Positions 25,454-33,527 of a stretch of DNA of 34,718 nucleotides are shown piece by piece; position 1 is the stretch's first letter, and every line of letters starts with the position of its first letter. The DNA lies in contig QGNQ01000022.1 of assembly GCA_003228175.2 (NCBI GenBank), positions 1 to 34,718 on the forward strand, given 5' to 3'. Made by a program: the position numbers and the translations under genes. Under the pieces are notes generated by a model, which saw nothing but the letters and a program-made list of their open reading frames with translations, had not been told where the DNA came from and searched no databases. Source of the DNA: Chloroflexota bacterium. GTDB taxonomy: Bacteria; Chloroflexota; Dehalococcoidia; Bin125.

Positions 25454-27136
25454 ATGACTTGGGAACCGGAGTTGAAGCGACTCGAACTCGTCCGCGAGCT
25501 CGGCAAGCACATGGGCGGACCGGCCGGCATCCAACGCCAACAGGCCCAGGGCCGCCTCACCGTGCGCGAACGCATCGACCGCCTCGTCGATCCGCAGTCC
25601 TTCGAAGAAACCGGTACCACCGAAGGCGTCGTCAAGTGGGACGACGACGACAACCTCATCTCCTTCCGCCCCGGCTCCACCATCCGCGGCTTCGGCAAAA
25701 TCGACGGGCGCCCCATCGTCCTCGAAGGCCAGGACTTCACCATCCGCGGCGGCGCATCGGACGGCTCCGTGCCCAGCTACGGCCGCAGCGTCACCGGCAT
25801 GGTGCAGGACATGCGACTGCCCCTCGTCCGCCTCCTCGACGGCGCCGGCGGCAGCGTCCGCAACTACGACACCGAAGTCCAGATCGGCGCCGCCGCTTCC
25901 ATCGTTCATCACACCCTCAGCGATCTCGCCCAGCGCCCCGTCCCCCTCACCGACACCGGCGTCCCCGGCAGCTTCAACCTGCCCCAGCACTTCGACGACT
26001 CCCACATCATCCCCGGCCCCCGCGACGACCTCCTCAGCTCCCTCGTCCACGGCAAGCTGCTTGCCCAAGTCCCCGTCGTCTCCGCCGTGCTCGGGTCCGT
26101 CGCCGGCGGACCCGCCGTCGCCGCCGGCGACTGCCACTTCAGCGTCATGACCAAAAACAGCGAGACGTTCGTCGGCGGACCGCCCATGGTCAAGCAAGCC
26201 CTCGGCGTTGAGATGACCAAACACCAACTCGGCAACTGGCAGGTCCAGGCCAAAACCTCCGGCGCAGTCCACAACGTCGCCGAGGACGAGCAGGACGCCT
26301 GCGACCAGATCCGTCGCTTCCTCTCCTATCTCCCCGCCAACGTCTGGCAGCTGCCCCCCCGCATCGAGCCCGAAGACGACCCCAACCGTCGCGACGAAGC
26401 CCTGCTCAACTTCATGCCCCGCGACCGCCGCCGCCCCCACAACGTCCGCAAGCTCATCGGCATGGTCATGGACGCAGACAGCACCTTCGAGATCAGCGCG
26501 CTCTACGGGCGCGAAGTCGTCACCATGCTCGCCCGCATCGACGGCTTCCCCGTCGCCGTCATGGCCAACGACTGCCGCCACAGCGGCGGCGCAATGACCG
26601 TGGAGGCCTGCATCAAGCTCGAGCGCTGGGTTGACTTCGCCAACACCTTCCACCTGCCCATCGTCTACTTCTGCGACGTACCCGGCTTCATGGTCGGCGT
26701 CGAATCAGAGAAGGACGGCATCATTCGCTTCGCCAACAAGGCCATGTACGCAGTCCGCGAATCCACCATCCCCTACATCACCATCCTCACCCGGCGGTTA
26801 TACGGCGTCGCCGGATGGAGCGCCAAGACCAGCCACCTCGGGACGAAATACGCCTGGCCCTCCGCCGAGTCCGGCTCCCTCGTCGCCGAAGGCGGCGTCA
26901 TGGCCGCCTTCAAGCGGGAAATCCTCGCCGCGCCCGATCCTCAGGCCAAGCAAAAGGAGCTCGAGCAGCGCTATATCAAGATGGCCTCAGTGCTCCGCCA
27001 GCCGGGCCAAGCCGCACCCATGGAAATCATCGACCCCCGGCACACGCGCCCCGCCATCATCGACTACATCCGCAAGACCCACGCCGTCAACGCCACCCAA
27101 CTCGGCCCCAAGATTCGCGTCGGCATGCGGCCCTAG
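25454..27136 (+). CDS. Acyl-CoA carboxylase, carboxyltransferase (beta) subunit
   Basis: The product is 560 residues, with AGGAGG at 25444-25449 four bases before ATG 25454. It has the two crotonase-like halves of acetyl/propionyl-CoA carboxylases. N-terminal blocks are GRLTVRERIDRLVDPQSFEETG and LLDGAGGSVRNY; GSVAGGPAVAAGDCHFSVM follows. C-terminal blocks are VANDCRHSGGAMTVEACIKLERWVDFANTF and DVPGFMVGVESEKDGIIR. It transfers CO2 from carboxybiotin to an acyl-CoA in the cytoplasm. It is slightly longer than common PccB proteins (510-540), with extra sequence in TDTGVPGSFNLPQHFDDSHI. No biotin carboxylase or biotin carrier gene lies in the window, so the partner must be encoded elsewhere. Acyl substrate is not determinable. 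Confidence 0.9.
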   Translation: MTWEPELKRLELVRELGKHMGGPAGIQRQQAQGRLTVRERIDRLVDPQSFEETGTTEGVVKWDDDDNLISFRPGSTIRGFGKIDGRPIVLEGQDFTIRGGASDGSVPSYGRSVTGMVQDMRLPLVRLLDGAGGSVRNYDTEVQIGAAASIVHHTLSDLAQRPVPLTDTGVPGSFNLPQHFDDSHIIPGPRDDLLSSLVHGKLLAQVPVVSAVLGSVAGGPAVAAGDCHFSVMTKNSETFVGGPPMVKQALGVEMTKHQLGNWQVQAKTSGAVHNVAEDEQDACDQIRRFLSYLPANVWQLPPRIEPEDDPNRRDEALLNFMPRDRRRPHNVRKLIGMVMDADSTFEISALYGREVVTMLARIDGFPVAVMANDCRHSGGAMTVEACIKLERWVDFANTFHLPIVYFCDVPGFMVGVESEKDGIIRFANKAMYAVRESTIPYITILTRRLYGVAGWSAKTSHLGTKYAWPSAESGSLVAEGGVMAAFKREILAAPDPQAKQKELEQRYIKMASVLRQPGQAAPMEIIDPRHTRPAIIDYIRKTHAVNATQLGPKIRVGMRP

Positions 27137-27291
27137 CGACCGATCGCGCATCTGGCTAGCGGGCGCACCACGACCCGATCCTCACCCCCACCGGTCCCCT
27201 CCGCATCGCACGGGGCGCAGTCCCACCCAGCGCGCCGATGGCGAAGCCGACGCCCCCGCGCCACGTCTCGACGCCCCCGCTCCAGCCCGCG

Positions 27292-28221
27292 CTACGTCGC
27301 CGCGTCCTGCAACCGCCGCGACGCCTCCGCGTACGCATCCGCGCTCAGCGGTCCCTTGGCCGCCGCCGCGACGTTCGCCGCCAGGTGCACCGGGTTCATC
27401 GTCCCCACGATCGTCGTGTGCATCCCGGGATGGGAGATCGTGTAGCGCAGCAGGAACTCCATCCGCGAGCTCCCGTCCAGCAGCGCATCCAGCTCCGCAA
27501 CCTCCCACAGAGATCGGCGCTCCGCATTGACCTGCTCCCGCCCGGCCATCACCTCCGGGTCCTGGTCCGGCGCCGGCGCCCCTCGCGCGACGCCGCCACG
27601 GATGATCGTCCCCGCCCCTGCGGAGGCCGCGCTCCCAATCGCAACATCGTGCTCCGGCTCCAACGCCGAATAGGGGATCTGGAACGCATCGAACGCCCCC
27701 ATCGCAACGTGATCCGTCAGATGCGGCAGCGTGCCGGACATCCCCAGGAAGCGCACCTTCCCCTCCCGCTGCAGGTCGCGCAGCGCCTCCAAAGCGCCCC
27801 CCTCCAGTACCGCCTGCGACGGGATGGCATGGAACTGCACCAGGTCCAGATGATCCGTCTGCATGCGACGCAAGCTTTGCTCCACCCCGGCCCGCACATT
27901 CTCGGGCGTGAACACATGCAGCGACACCTCGCCCGCTGGCGCCGGCGGCTGCCCAATCGCGCAGCCGCACTTGCTGGCCAGGAAATACTCCTCGCGACGA
28001 TGCGAAATCGCCCGGCCAATCTGCTCCTCGCTCACCCCATAGTCGGGCGACGTATCAATCAGATTGATGCCGGAATCCAGTACCGCGTTGAGCATCGTCG
28101 CCGCCTGCGCATCGCTCACCGGCCGCCCACGCGGCGCCCCGCGCAACTCCATCGCCCCATAGCTGAGCCGCGTCACCTCGAACCCCGTCCGACCGAGTTG
28201 CGTCGTCGGTAGCTCCACCAT
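27292..28221 (-). CDS. Aldo/keto reductase
   Basis: The product is 309 residues, with GGAGG six bases before ATG 28221. The catalytic tetrad is visible: Asp and Tyr in NLIDTSPDYGVSEEQIG, Lys in YFLASKCG, and His in LDLVQFHAI. The N-terminus TTQLGRTGFEVTRLSYGAME and the late IVGTMNPVHLAANVAAA are typical of AKR11/12-like bacterial members. It reduces carbonyl compounds with NADPH in the cytoplasm. A CAIGQPPAPAGEVSLHVFTPEN loop follows the Lys strand. Stand-alone gene with its own candidate promoter at 28277-28306. Substrate unknown. Confidence 0.9.
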   Translation of the reverse strand: MVELPTTQLGRTGFEVTRLSYGAMELRGAPRGRPVSDAQAATMLNAVLDSGINLIDTSPDYGVSEEQIGRAISHRREEYFLASKCGCAIGQPPAPAGEVSLHVFTPENVRAGVEQSLRRMQTDHLDLVQFHAIPSQAVLEGGALEALRDLQREGKVRFLGMSGTLPHLTDHVAMGAFDAFQIPYSALEPEHDVAIGSAASAGAGTIIRGGVARGAPAPDQDPEVMAGREQVNAERRSLWEVAELDALLDGSSRMEFLLRYTISHPGMHTTIVGTMNPVHLAANVAAAAKGPLSADAYAEASRRLQDAAT

Positions 28222-28787
28222 CTTTGGCCTCCCGCCTGGTCTGAGTCACCCGCTCCGGATCACCGATTCGGGTGTGATACCACAACCGAGCGATGGCACG
28301 GGTCAATATCAGCCACCTGCGCCCGCCGCACCGCGGCCATTCCCTGGGCCTCCGGTCCCACCCCTGCCATCGGGCCGCGACCGGGCAAGCAGCGCCCCCT
28401 CGCATCGCGAGCGCAGTCTAGGCCCATCCCGCCCCCGGATCACCCGTGCACCACCAGCCACCACCTCGGGCAACCTCGCACGCCCCCAGTCGACCGCGAG
28501 CCCGCAATCGACCCTCGCGTTGTCGAGTCCGACCACCAGATCCGCCGCTCGGATCAGCGAGAGACCAAATCCAGGAGCAACAATCTCTAGCGAGCCTTCG
28601 GAGCCCGTTCGTGAGCTCCTTCTTCTCCCGGGGCGCCGCCGTGTTGTGGGATCTCGATGCAGGCTCAGCGACGAAAAAGTCAGGCGTGCCGGGCACAGCG
28701 CTCGCTCCAGCCGGACACCGATCGCCCGGTAGCCAACCGCGATGACGGACCCCGCCCCGTACTCCAACCGCAGGGCAGAGAGTTGAT
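28222..28787. other. 566-bp gap without a recognisable gene
   Basis: Apart from a promoter candidate near 28277-28306 I see nothing supported. Minus-strand frames are open across tRNA-Arg and through this gap, but have no ribosome binding site or family motif. It is less strongly C-biased than its surroundings and contains a short GTGC/GCAC hairpin before a T5 run (complement 28675-28700) that is too weak to call a terminator. Confidence 0.5.
28277..28306 (-). promoter_or_regulatory. Candidate promoter of the aldo/keto reductase gene
   Basis: TTGACC (28301-28306 on the minus strand) matches the -35 consensus at five of six positions. After 18 bp comes TGGTAT (28277-28282), which keeps T1, A5 and T6. 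The leader to ATG 28221 would be about 50 bases. Confidence 0.35.
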
Positions 28788-28863
28788 TGGCGCGCCCGGA
28801 GGGACTCGAACCCCCGACCCTCAGATTCGAAGTCTGATGCTCTATCCGCTGAGCTACGGGCGC
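28788..28863 (-). tRNA. tRNA-Arg (anticodon TCG)
   Basis: The 76-nt minus-strand cloverleaf is complete. The acceptor is GCGCCCG/CGGGCGC, the D-arm GCTC...GAGC and the anticodon stem TCAGA/TCTGA, with loop CTTCGAA giving anticodon TCG at positions 34-36. The variable loop has five bases, the T-arm is GGGGG-TTCGAGT-CCCTC, the discriminator G, and CCA is encoded. It reads CGA codons. Confidence 0.97.
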
Positions 28864-29000
28864 CAACCGCCGCCGAAGCATCACGCCCCGGCGCCATCAT
28901 CCTAAACCGGCCCACCCCACCCAACCATGCCCACCCAACCACGCCAGCCAAACCAGGCGCGGGCGAAGAGACCACACCGCCTCCCCGCCCGCCATCCCAC

Positions 29001-31238
29001 CTACCGCCTCGCCACGAACGTCGCCAGCACCCTCTCCAGCGCCTCCAGATCGCGTGGCTCCACCAGCACCGCCTCCACGATCACCAGGAACGACCCATCC
29101 GCCGGCAGCGCCGACACCGCGATGAACGTCGACCCCTCCGGGCCACAATCGATCCACACGTCCTGCGAGCCCACGTACAGCGGATCCTCGTAGCTCTCCC
29201 GGCCCACGTACGTGCAGTCCGTGAAGTTATAGGCATCCAGCCAGGCGTTCGGGTCCAACCCAACCTCGCTCGATGCGGCAATGTACACACCCGGCGCTCC
29301 CCAGCCCGCCTGCCACGCCGCCACGTCCGTCGACGCGTTCATCTGCACGCCGATCACGTCGCCGTCCGCGTTCTCCCACGCCGGCGACGTCACATCCGCC
29401 CAGGCCGTTGGCACCACCACCGTGATGCTGCCCGTCGCGTCCGTGATCTCCCCGAAGTCCGCGTATGACGCCGTCTCGTCCACCGGCGGCGGCGCCGGGC
29501 CGCTCGCGCCGCCCGGCGGGGTCACCAAGAACGTATCCAGCACCCGGTCCAGCGCCTCGAAGTCCGCCGCCGTCACCACTTGTACCTGCACATTGATCAC
29601 GAACGCCTGGTCCTCCGGCATCGCGATCAGCGATATGTACAGCACGTCCTCGCCGCCGCAGTTCTGCCACGTATCGAACAGCCCCGTGTACAGCGGATCC
29701 GCGTACGACTCGCGCCCCACGTACTCACACCCCGTATCGAACGGGAACTGCGTGCGGAACTCGTCCAACAGCCCATCCGGGTCCGGCGGCAGCTGCGTCG
29801 ACGCACCCACGAACACCCCCGGCTCCGTCCACACGCCGAAGAACTGCTGAATGTCCGCGGATGCCGTCACCGAGATCCCGATCTCGTCACCGTCCAGCAC
29901 CCACGGACCGCCCTCCACATCCGACCACTCCACCGGCACATGGACAACCAAGTTGCCCGTCTCGTCCTCGATCTCCACGAACCCGCTGTAACTCTCGCCC
30001 GTGCCGATCCCGCCAACCTCGCCCCCCACCGCACCGAACGAGAACGACTCCGACAGCGTCTCCCCCGTGTTCAACCGGCCCTCCAGAACCTGACCGGTCG
30101 AAGCCCGCAGCACCTCAATCGCCAGCACGTCGTCCGCCCCGCGTGTGCGCAGAATGTCGCAGTACGACCCCATCGTCCCGTCCTGCGCCAACAGCAGCCC
30201 TTCCAGCCGCGTAATGATGTCCCCGGACTGCAAACCCACGTCATCCGCCGGCGACCCAGACGCCACCGACGCCACCCACACCCCGGAGATCAGATCACCG
30301 TCGAGCAGCGTCTGAATCGCCTGGCCGTTCACCCCCAGAGACGTCACATCCTCCCCGGCGATCAGCCGATCCAGGATACGCTGCGCCTCATCGGCACGGA
30401 TCGCAAAGTTCTGGCCTGCGTCATTGCCGGCATAATTGATCCCAATGATCCGGGCGCCCTCCGTCACCAACGGACCGCCCGAATTCCCCGGCAAAATCGC
30501 CGCGTCGTGCTCCAGCACCCGGTCCACGGAGGCCCAGCTGCTCTCGCCATCCGCGTCCGCCTTGCCCACAATTCCGGAAGTCAGCGTGAACTCCGGGTCG
30601 CCCAACGGGAAGCCCGCCGCGAACGCCGAAAGCCCCACCGTGATCACACCCTCGTGCCAGCCCAGGAACGGATACCCGTCCCCCTCCAAGTCGATCACCG
30701 CCAGGTCGGAACATTCGGACACGCCCAAAATACGCGCGTTGATCGGATTACTCTCGTCGCCACCAAAGAAGACCTGTAGCAGCGCCGCCCCCGTCACCAC
30801 GTGGTTATTCGTCACCACCAGCCCCGACTCGGAAATGATGAAGCCCGAGCCGCTCCCCGCCACGTTCAGCAACTCGCCCACGTCCGGGTCGCGGAAGCTC
30901 CCCTCCGCCACGATCCGCACCACAGCCTGCTCCACGTCCGCCAGCGTCCTGATCACCCCATCATCCACGGCGGCCGCTTTATTGCCGTCGCCACCACCGC
31001 GCCCACTGTCGGCCACCGCCGTGTCACCATCCTGCGCCTGCACCTGCTCTTCCGCCTGTTCGGCCTGCGCCTCCGGCTCTTCCTCGGCCTGCACCGACGG
31101 TTCCTCCGCCTGCGCATCACTCGCGGCCGGCTCTTCCGGATCGTCGCTGCTGCCCCCGCAGGCGACCAGCGCAAAGCCCGTCAGGATCAACAGCACCAGC
31201 CCCAACCCCAGCCGCAGACGAAATCGTGTGTCGAACAT
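29001..31238 (-). CDS. HtrA/trypsin-like serine protease lipoprotein with PDZ and two copies of a cysteine-pair domain
   Basis: The product is 745 residues, with AAGGGG seven bases before ATG 31238. A lipoprotein signal ends LTGFALVACGG, with Cys27 lipidated. A linker of about 60 residues rich in Glu, Ala and Gln follows. The protease domain has His near 146 (VVTNNHVVTG), Asp near 180 (CSDLAVIDLEG) and Ser near 253 (LPGNSGGPLV), a full triad. A PDZ-like domain follows near 320 (SPADDVGLQSGDIITRLEG). The last 330 residues are two repeats of about 155 residues, each with C-x-YVGRESY-x-DPLY-x-G and then W-x2-CG. It acts outside the membrane, probably in protein quality control or surface processing. 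The repeat domain is not one I can name. Confidence 0.9.
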   Translation of the reverse strand: MFDTRFRLRLGLGLVLLILTGFALVACGGSSDDPEEPAASDAQAEEPSVQAEEEPEAQAEQAEEQVQAQDGDTAVADSGRGGGDGNKAAAVDDGVIRTLADVEQAVVRIVAEGSFRDPDVGELLNVAGSGSGFIISESGLVVTNNHVVTGAALLQVFFGGDESNPINARILGVSECSDLAVIDLEGDGYPFLGWHEGVITVGLSAFAAGFPLGDPEFTLTSGIVGKADADGESSWASVDRVLEHDAAILPGNSGGPLVTEGARIIGINYAGNDAGQNFAIRADEAQRILDRLIAGEDVTSLGVNGQAIQTLLDGDLISGVWVASVASGSPADDVGLQSGDIITRLEGLLLAQDGTMGSYCDILRTRGADDVLAIEVLRASTGQVLEGRLNTGETLSESFSFGAVGGEVGGIGTGESYSGFVEIEDETGNLVVHVPVEWSDVEGGPWVLDGDEIGISVTASADIQQFFGVWTEPGVFVGASTQLPPDPDGLLDEFRTQFPFDTGCEYVGRESYADPLYTGLFDTWQNCGGEDVLYISLIAMPEDQAFVINVQVQVVTAADFEALDRVLDTFLVTPPGGASGPAPPPVDETASYADFGEITDATGSITVVVPTAWADVTSPAWENADGDVIGVQMNASTDVAAWQAGWGAPGVYIAASSEVGLDPNAWLDAYNFTDCTYVGRESYEDPLYVGSQDVWIDCGPEGSTFIAVSALPADGSFLVIVEAVLVEPRDLEALERVLATFVARR

Positions 31239-31405
31239 GTGCGATCCCCTTCGCGCCTGGCACGCCACAGCCAAGCCCCGTCGACGAAACCCCGGTACGA
31301 GACAGCCAGGGGGCCGGATCAGCGCGGATCCTCGTCAATCACTGAACGCGCTCAAGAGCAGGACTCTGTCCGTTCGGGAGCATACTGCCTAATGGCCCCG
31401 AAACG

Positions 31406-32785
31406 TTGTCCAGAGTTCGCTACTCAACCTCTCGCCGTTGGCCCGGCGCGGCTGTAGCGTCGAAAACAGCCAGCGACACAGGGGCGGAGCAGCGCAGGCG
31501 AGACGCGGTCCGCGGACAGCTCTGGGAAGTCTCCGGGCGCCTCGACGCCGGCGACCACCCCGGCGCCGCCCAGCTCCTGATCTCACTCCACCCCGCCGAC
31601 CCAGCCGACATCCTCGCGGAACTCGACGACGAAGAACGCCGCGTGCTCCTCGACGGCCTCGCGCCCGACCAACTCGCCCCCCTGCTTGAGCACCTCACCC
31701 CCACCGAACTGGACCACGTCGCACCCCAACTCGCCGTCGACGAGATGGCCGCCGCCCTCGACGAGGCCCCCGCCGACGCCGCCGCCGACATCCTCCACCA
31801 CCTCGACGACGACGACGCCCAGGCCGTGCTCGAGGCCATGGACGAGAGCGACCAACTGACGTCCCTCCTCCTCCACGAAGACGAGTCCGCCGGCGGCATC
31901 ATGTCGCCCCAGGTCGCCGCCCTACGTGGGCAGATGACCGCGGACAACGCCATCGACTACCTGCGCACGCTGGGCCGCAGCGCCGCCGAGCCCTACTACC
32001 TCTACGTCCTCGAGCCCGACCACCACCTGGAAGGCGTCGTCGGCCTGCGCGACCTCGTCGTCGCCCGGCCCGACCGCCGCATGCGGGAGCTCATGAATCC
32101 CGACGTCATCTCCGTCAACACCCAGACCGACCAGGAAGTCGTGCTGCCCGTCGTCGATGCCGACAGCCGCTTCGCCGGCGTCACCACCGCTGACGACCTC
32201 CTCGATGTCGCCCAGCAAGAAGCCACAGAGGACATGTTCCGCATGGTCGGGCTCGGCGCCGCTGAGGAAGTCGGCGGGCCCGTCGCCGCCTCCGTCGGCC
32301 GCCGCCTGCCCTGGCTCCTGGTCAACCTGCTCACCGTCTTCGCCGCCGCCGCAACGGTCAGCGTCTTCGAAGACACCTTGGAGCGCGCCGCCGTCCTCGC
32401 GATCTTCCTCCCCGTCGTCGTCGGGATCAGCGCCAACGCTGGCGGACAGACGCTCGCCTTAGTGGTTCGCGGAATCGCACTGGGCACCTTCGGCCGCGAG
32501 GCATGGCGCGTCGCCATCCCCCGCGAGGCCCTCATCGCCACGATCAACGGCCTCGTCGTCGCACTCGTCGCCTGGCTCTGGAAAGGCAACCCCTACGTCG
32601 GCCTCGCCATGCTGGCCAAACTCATCGTCGCCGGACTCGCCGGCGTGCTCATCCCCGCCACCCTCCGACGTCTCCGCGCCGACCCCGCCCTCGCCAGCTC
32701 GATCTTCGTCACCTCGATCACCGACATCATGGGCTACTTCTTCTACCTCGGCACCGCCGTCCTGCTCATCGACCGCATCGACTGA
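31406..32785 (+). CDS. mgtE: MgtE-type magnesium transporter/channel with a shortened second CBS domain
   Basis: The product is 459 residues if TTG 31406 is the start; no good ribosome binding site is visible and no ATG or GTG precedes the conserved region, so the start is uncertain. Order: MgtE N-domain (LHPADPADILAELDDEERRVLLDGL), CBS1 (MSPQVAALRGQMTADNAIDYL ... GVVGLRDLV), CBS2, plug helix, then five membrane helices. The helices include GISANAGGQT and SITDIMGYFFYLG, whose Asp near 438 corresponds to the Mg2+-binding pore Asp. CBS2 reads ISVNTQTDQEVVLPVVD; relatives have about 11 more residues between TDQE and LPVVD, the first helix of the domain. CBS domains sense Mg2+ and gate the pore. 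Divergent from the protease gene. Confidence 0.9.
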   Translation: MSRVRYSTSRRWPGAAVASKTASDTGAEQRRRDAVRGQLWEVSGRLDAGDHPGAAQLLISLHPADPADILAELDDEERRVLLDGLAPDQLAPLLEHLTPTELDHVAPQLAVDEMAAALDEAPADAAADILHHLDDDDAQAVLEAMDESDQLTSLLLHEDESAGGIMSPQVAALRGQMTADNAIDYLRTLGRSAAEPYYLYVLEPDHHLEGVVGLRDLVVARPDRRMRELMNPDVISVNTQTDQEVVLPVVDADSRFAGVTTADDLLDVAQQEATEDMFRMVGLGAAEEVGGPVAASVGRRLPWLLVNLLTVFAAAATVSVFEDTLERAAVLAIFLPVVVGISANAGGQTLALVVRGIALGTFGREAWRVAIPREALIATINGLVVALVAWLWKGNPYVGLAMLAKLIVAGLAGVLIPATLRRLRADPALASSIFVTSITDIMGYFFYLGTAVLLIDRID

Positions 32786-32798
32786 CCCCCGCGCCCCC

Positions 32799-33323
32799 CT
32801 AGGAGTCGCTCGAGTCGTTCGCCCCTAGATCCACGTCCGCGATCAGAATGATCACCGTCCGGTTCTCCTGATTGATCCGCAACTCCCCCGCGAAGCCGGG
32901 ATTGTCCGCGTCCACAAAGCGGATGAAGTCAATTCCCCGCACCCGCGGATCCGCCACGATCGACCAAGGATCGTCCCGCAACGCGTCGTTGAAAAACTCG
33001 AACAGCGCATCCGCGTCCGAGTCTGACTCCCACCCCACGATCAGCCGCCGCGAATCCCCCGTATCGGTGAAGGCGGAGCCCAGCAGGTCCATTTCCAGAT
33101 CTGCTGGCAGGGGGAAGTCCGGCGGCAGCTCGTCCACCAGACCCTCAATCCGCACGTCCGCCTCCGCCGTCGCGTCCTGCGAGATCAGCACATTGCGGAA
33201 CAGTCGCTGCGCCGCCAGCCGCTCCGAATTGTCCGAGGAATCGCACGCCGCCGCGATCAATACAAACACCGGAGTCAGGGCCAAAAGCACCCCCAGACGA
33301 GAGAGACGCGGCGCTCGCAACAT
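32799..33323 (-). CDS. Small hypothetical lipoprotein
   Basis: The product is 174 residues from ATG 33323, with a G-rich stretch (GGGGG) just upstream. The signal peptide (LGVLLALTPVFVLIAAAC) ends in a lipobox with Cys near residue 27. The rest is acidic, with no cysteine pairs or catalytic motif; FPLPADLEMDLLGSAFTDTGDSRRLIVGWESDSDADALFEFFNDAL suggests an alpha/beta domain comparing predicted and measured quantities only by chance, and no family is recognised. It converges on mgtE with a 13-bp gap and lies downstream of tRNA-His. Confidence 0.75.
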   Translation of the reverse strand: MLRAPRLSRLGVLLALTPVFVLIAAACDSSDNSERLAAQRLFRNVLISQDATAEADVRIEGLVDELPPDFPLPADLEMDLLGSAFTDTGDSRRLIVGWESDSDADALFEFFNDALRDDPWSIVADPRVRGIDFIRFVDADNPGFAGELRINQENRTVIILIADVDLGANDSSDS

Positions 33324-33357
33324 GGGACCCCCGGCGGACTCGCGCCACCGCCACTAC

Positions 33358-33372
33358 CGTGGACGGTCCACG
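33358..33372. promoter_or_regulatory. 15-bp palindrome before the small lipoprotein gene
   Basis: CGTGGAC-G-GTCCACG has perfect 7-bp arms around one base. It lies 34 bp upstream of the lipoprotein ATG and 16 bp after tRNA-His. There is no T-run, and a one-base loop is too tight for a hairpin, so an operator is more likely than a terminator. Inference only. Confidence 0.35.
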
Positions 33373-33388
33373 CTGGTTAATCAACGTA

Positions 33389-33465
33389 TGGGGTGGACGG
33401 TGGGATTCGAACCCACGAATACCAGGGCCACAACCTGGCGCCCTAGGCCACTAGGCGACGCCCAC
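33389..33465 (-). tRNA. tRNA-His (anticodon GTG)
   Basis: The minus-strand cloverleaf has acceptor GTGGGCG/CGTCCAC with one G-T pair. The anticodon stem is CCAGG/CCTGG with loop TTGTGGC, giving GTG. The variable loop has five bases and the T-arm is GTGGG-TTCGAAT-CCCAC. Discriminator C followed by encoded CCA is the histidine mark; the base just upstream (33466) is G and supplies the extra G-1 that pairs with it. Confidence 0.97.
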
Positions 33466-33527
33466 CACGCATCCCACTCCCAGGGCCAAATCACGATGAT
33501 TCCCGGGCAGACGGGGCGAAGGTTAGG

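Noticed and set aside
28675..28705. Possible terminator after tRNA-Arg on the minus strand (GTGC/GCAC then T5)
   Set aside because: Stem of only four base pairs, separated from the T-run by several bases.
28309..28884. 191-codon minus-strand ORF with PVAQRIEHQTSN
   Set aside because: That peptide is the translation of tRNA-Arg, which lies inside it. No ribosome binding site and no conserved remainder.
31310..31338. TTGACG as a -35 box for the protease gene
   Set aside because: Only G and C occur at the -10 position for any normal spacer.
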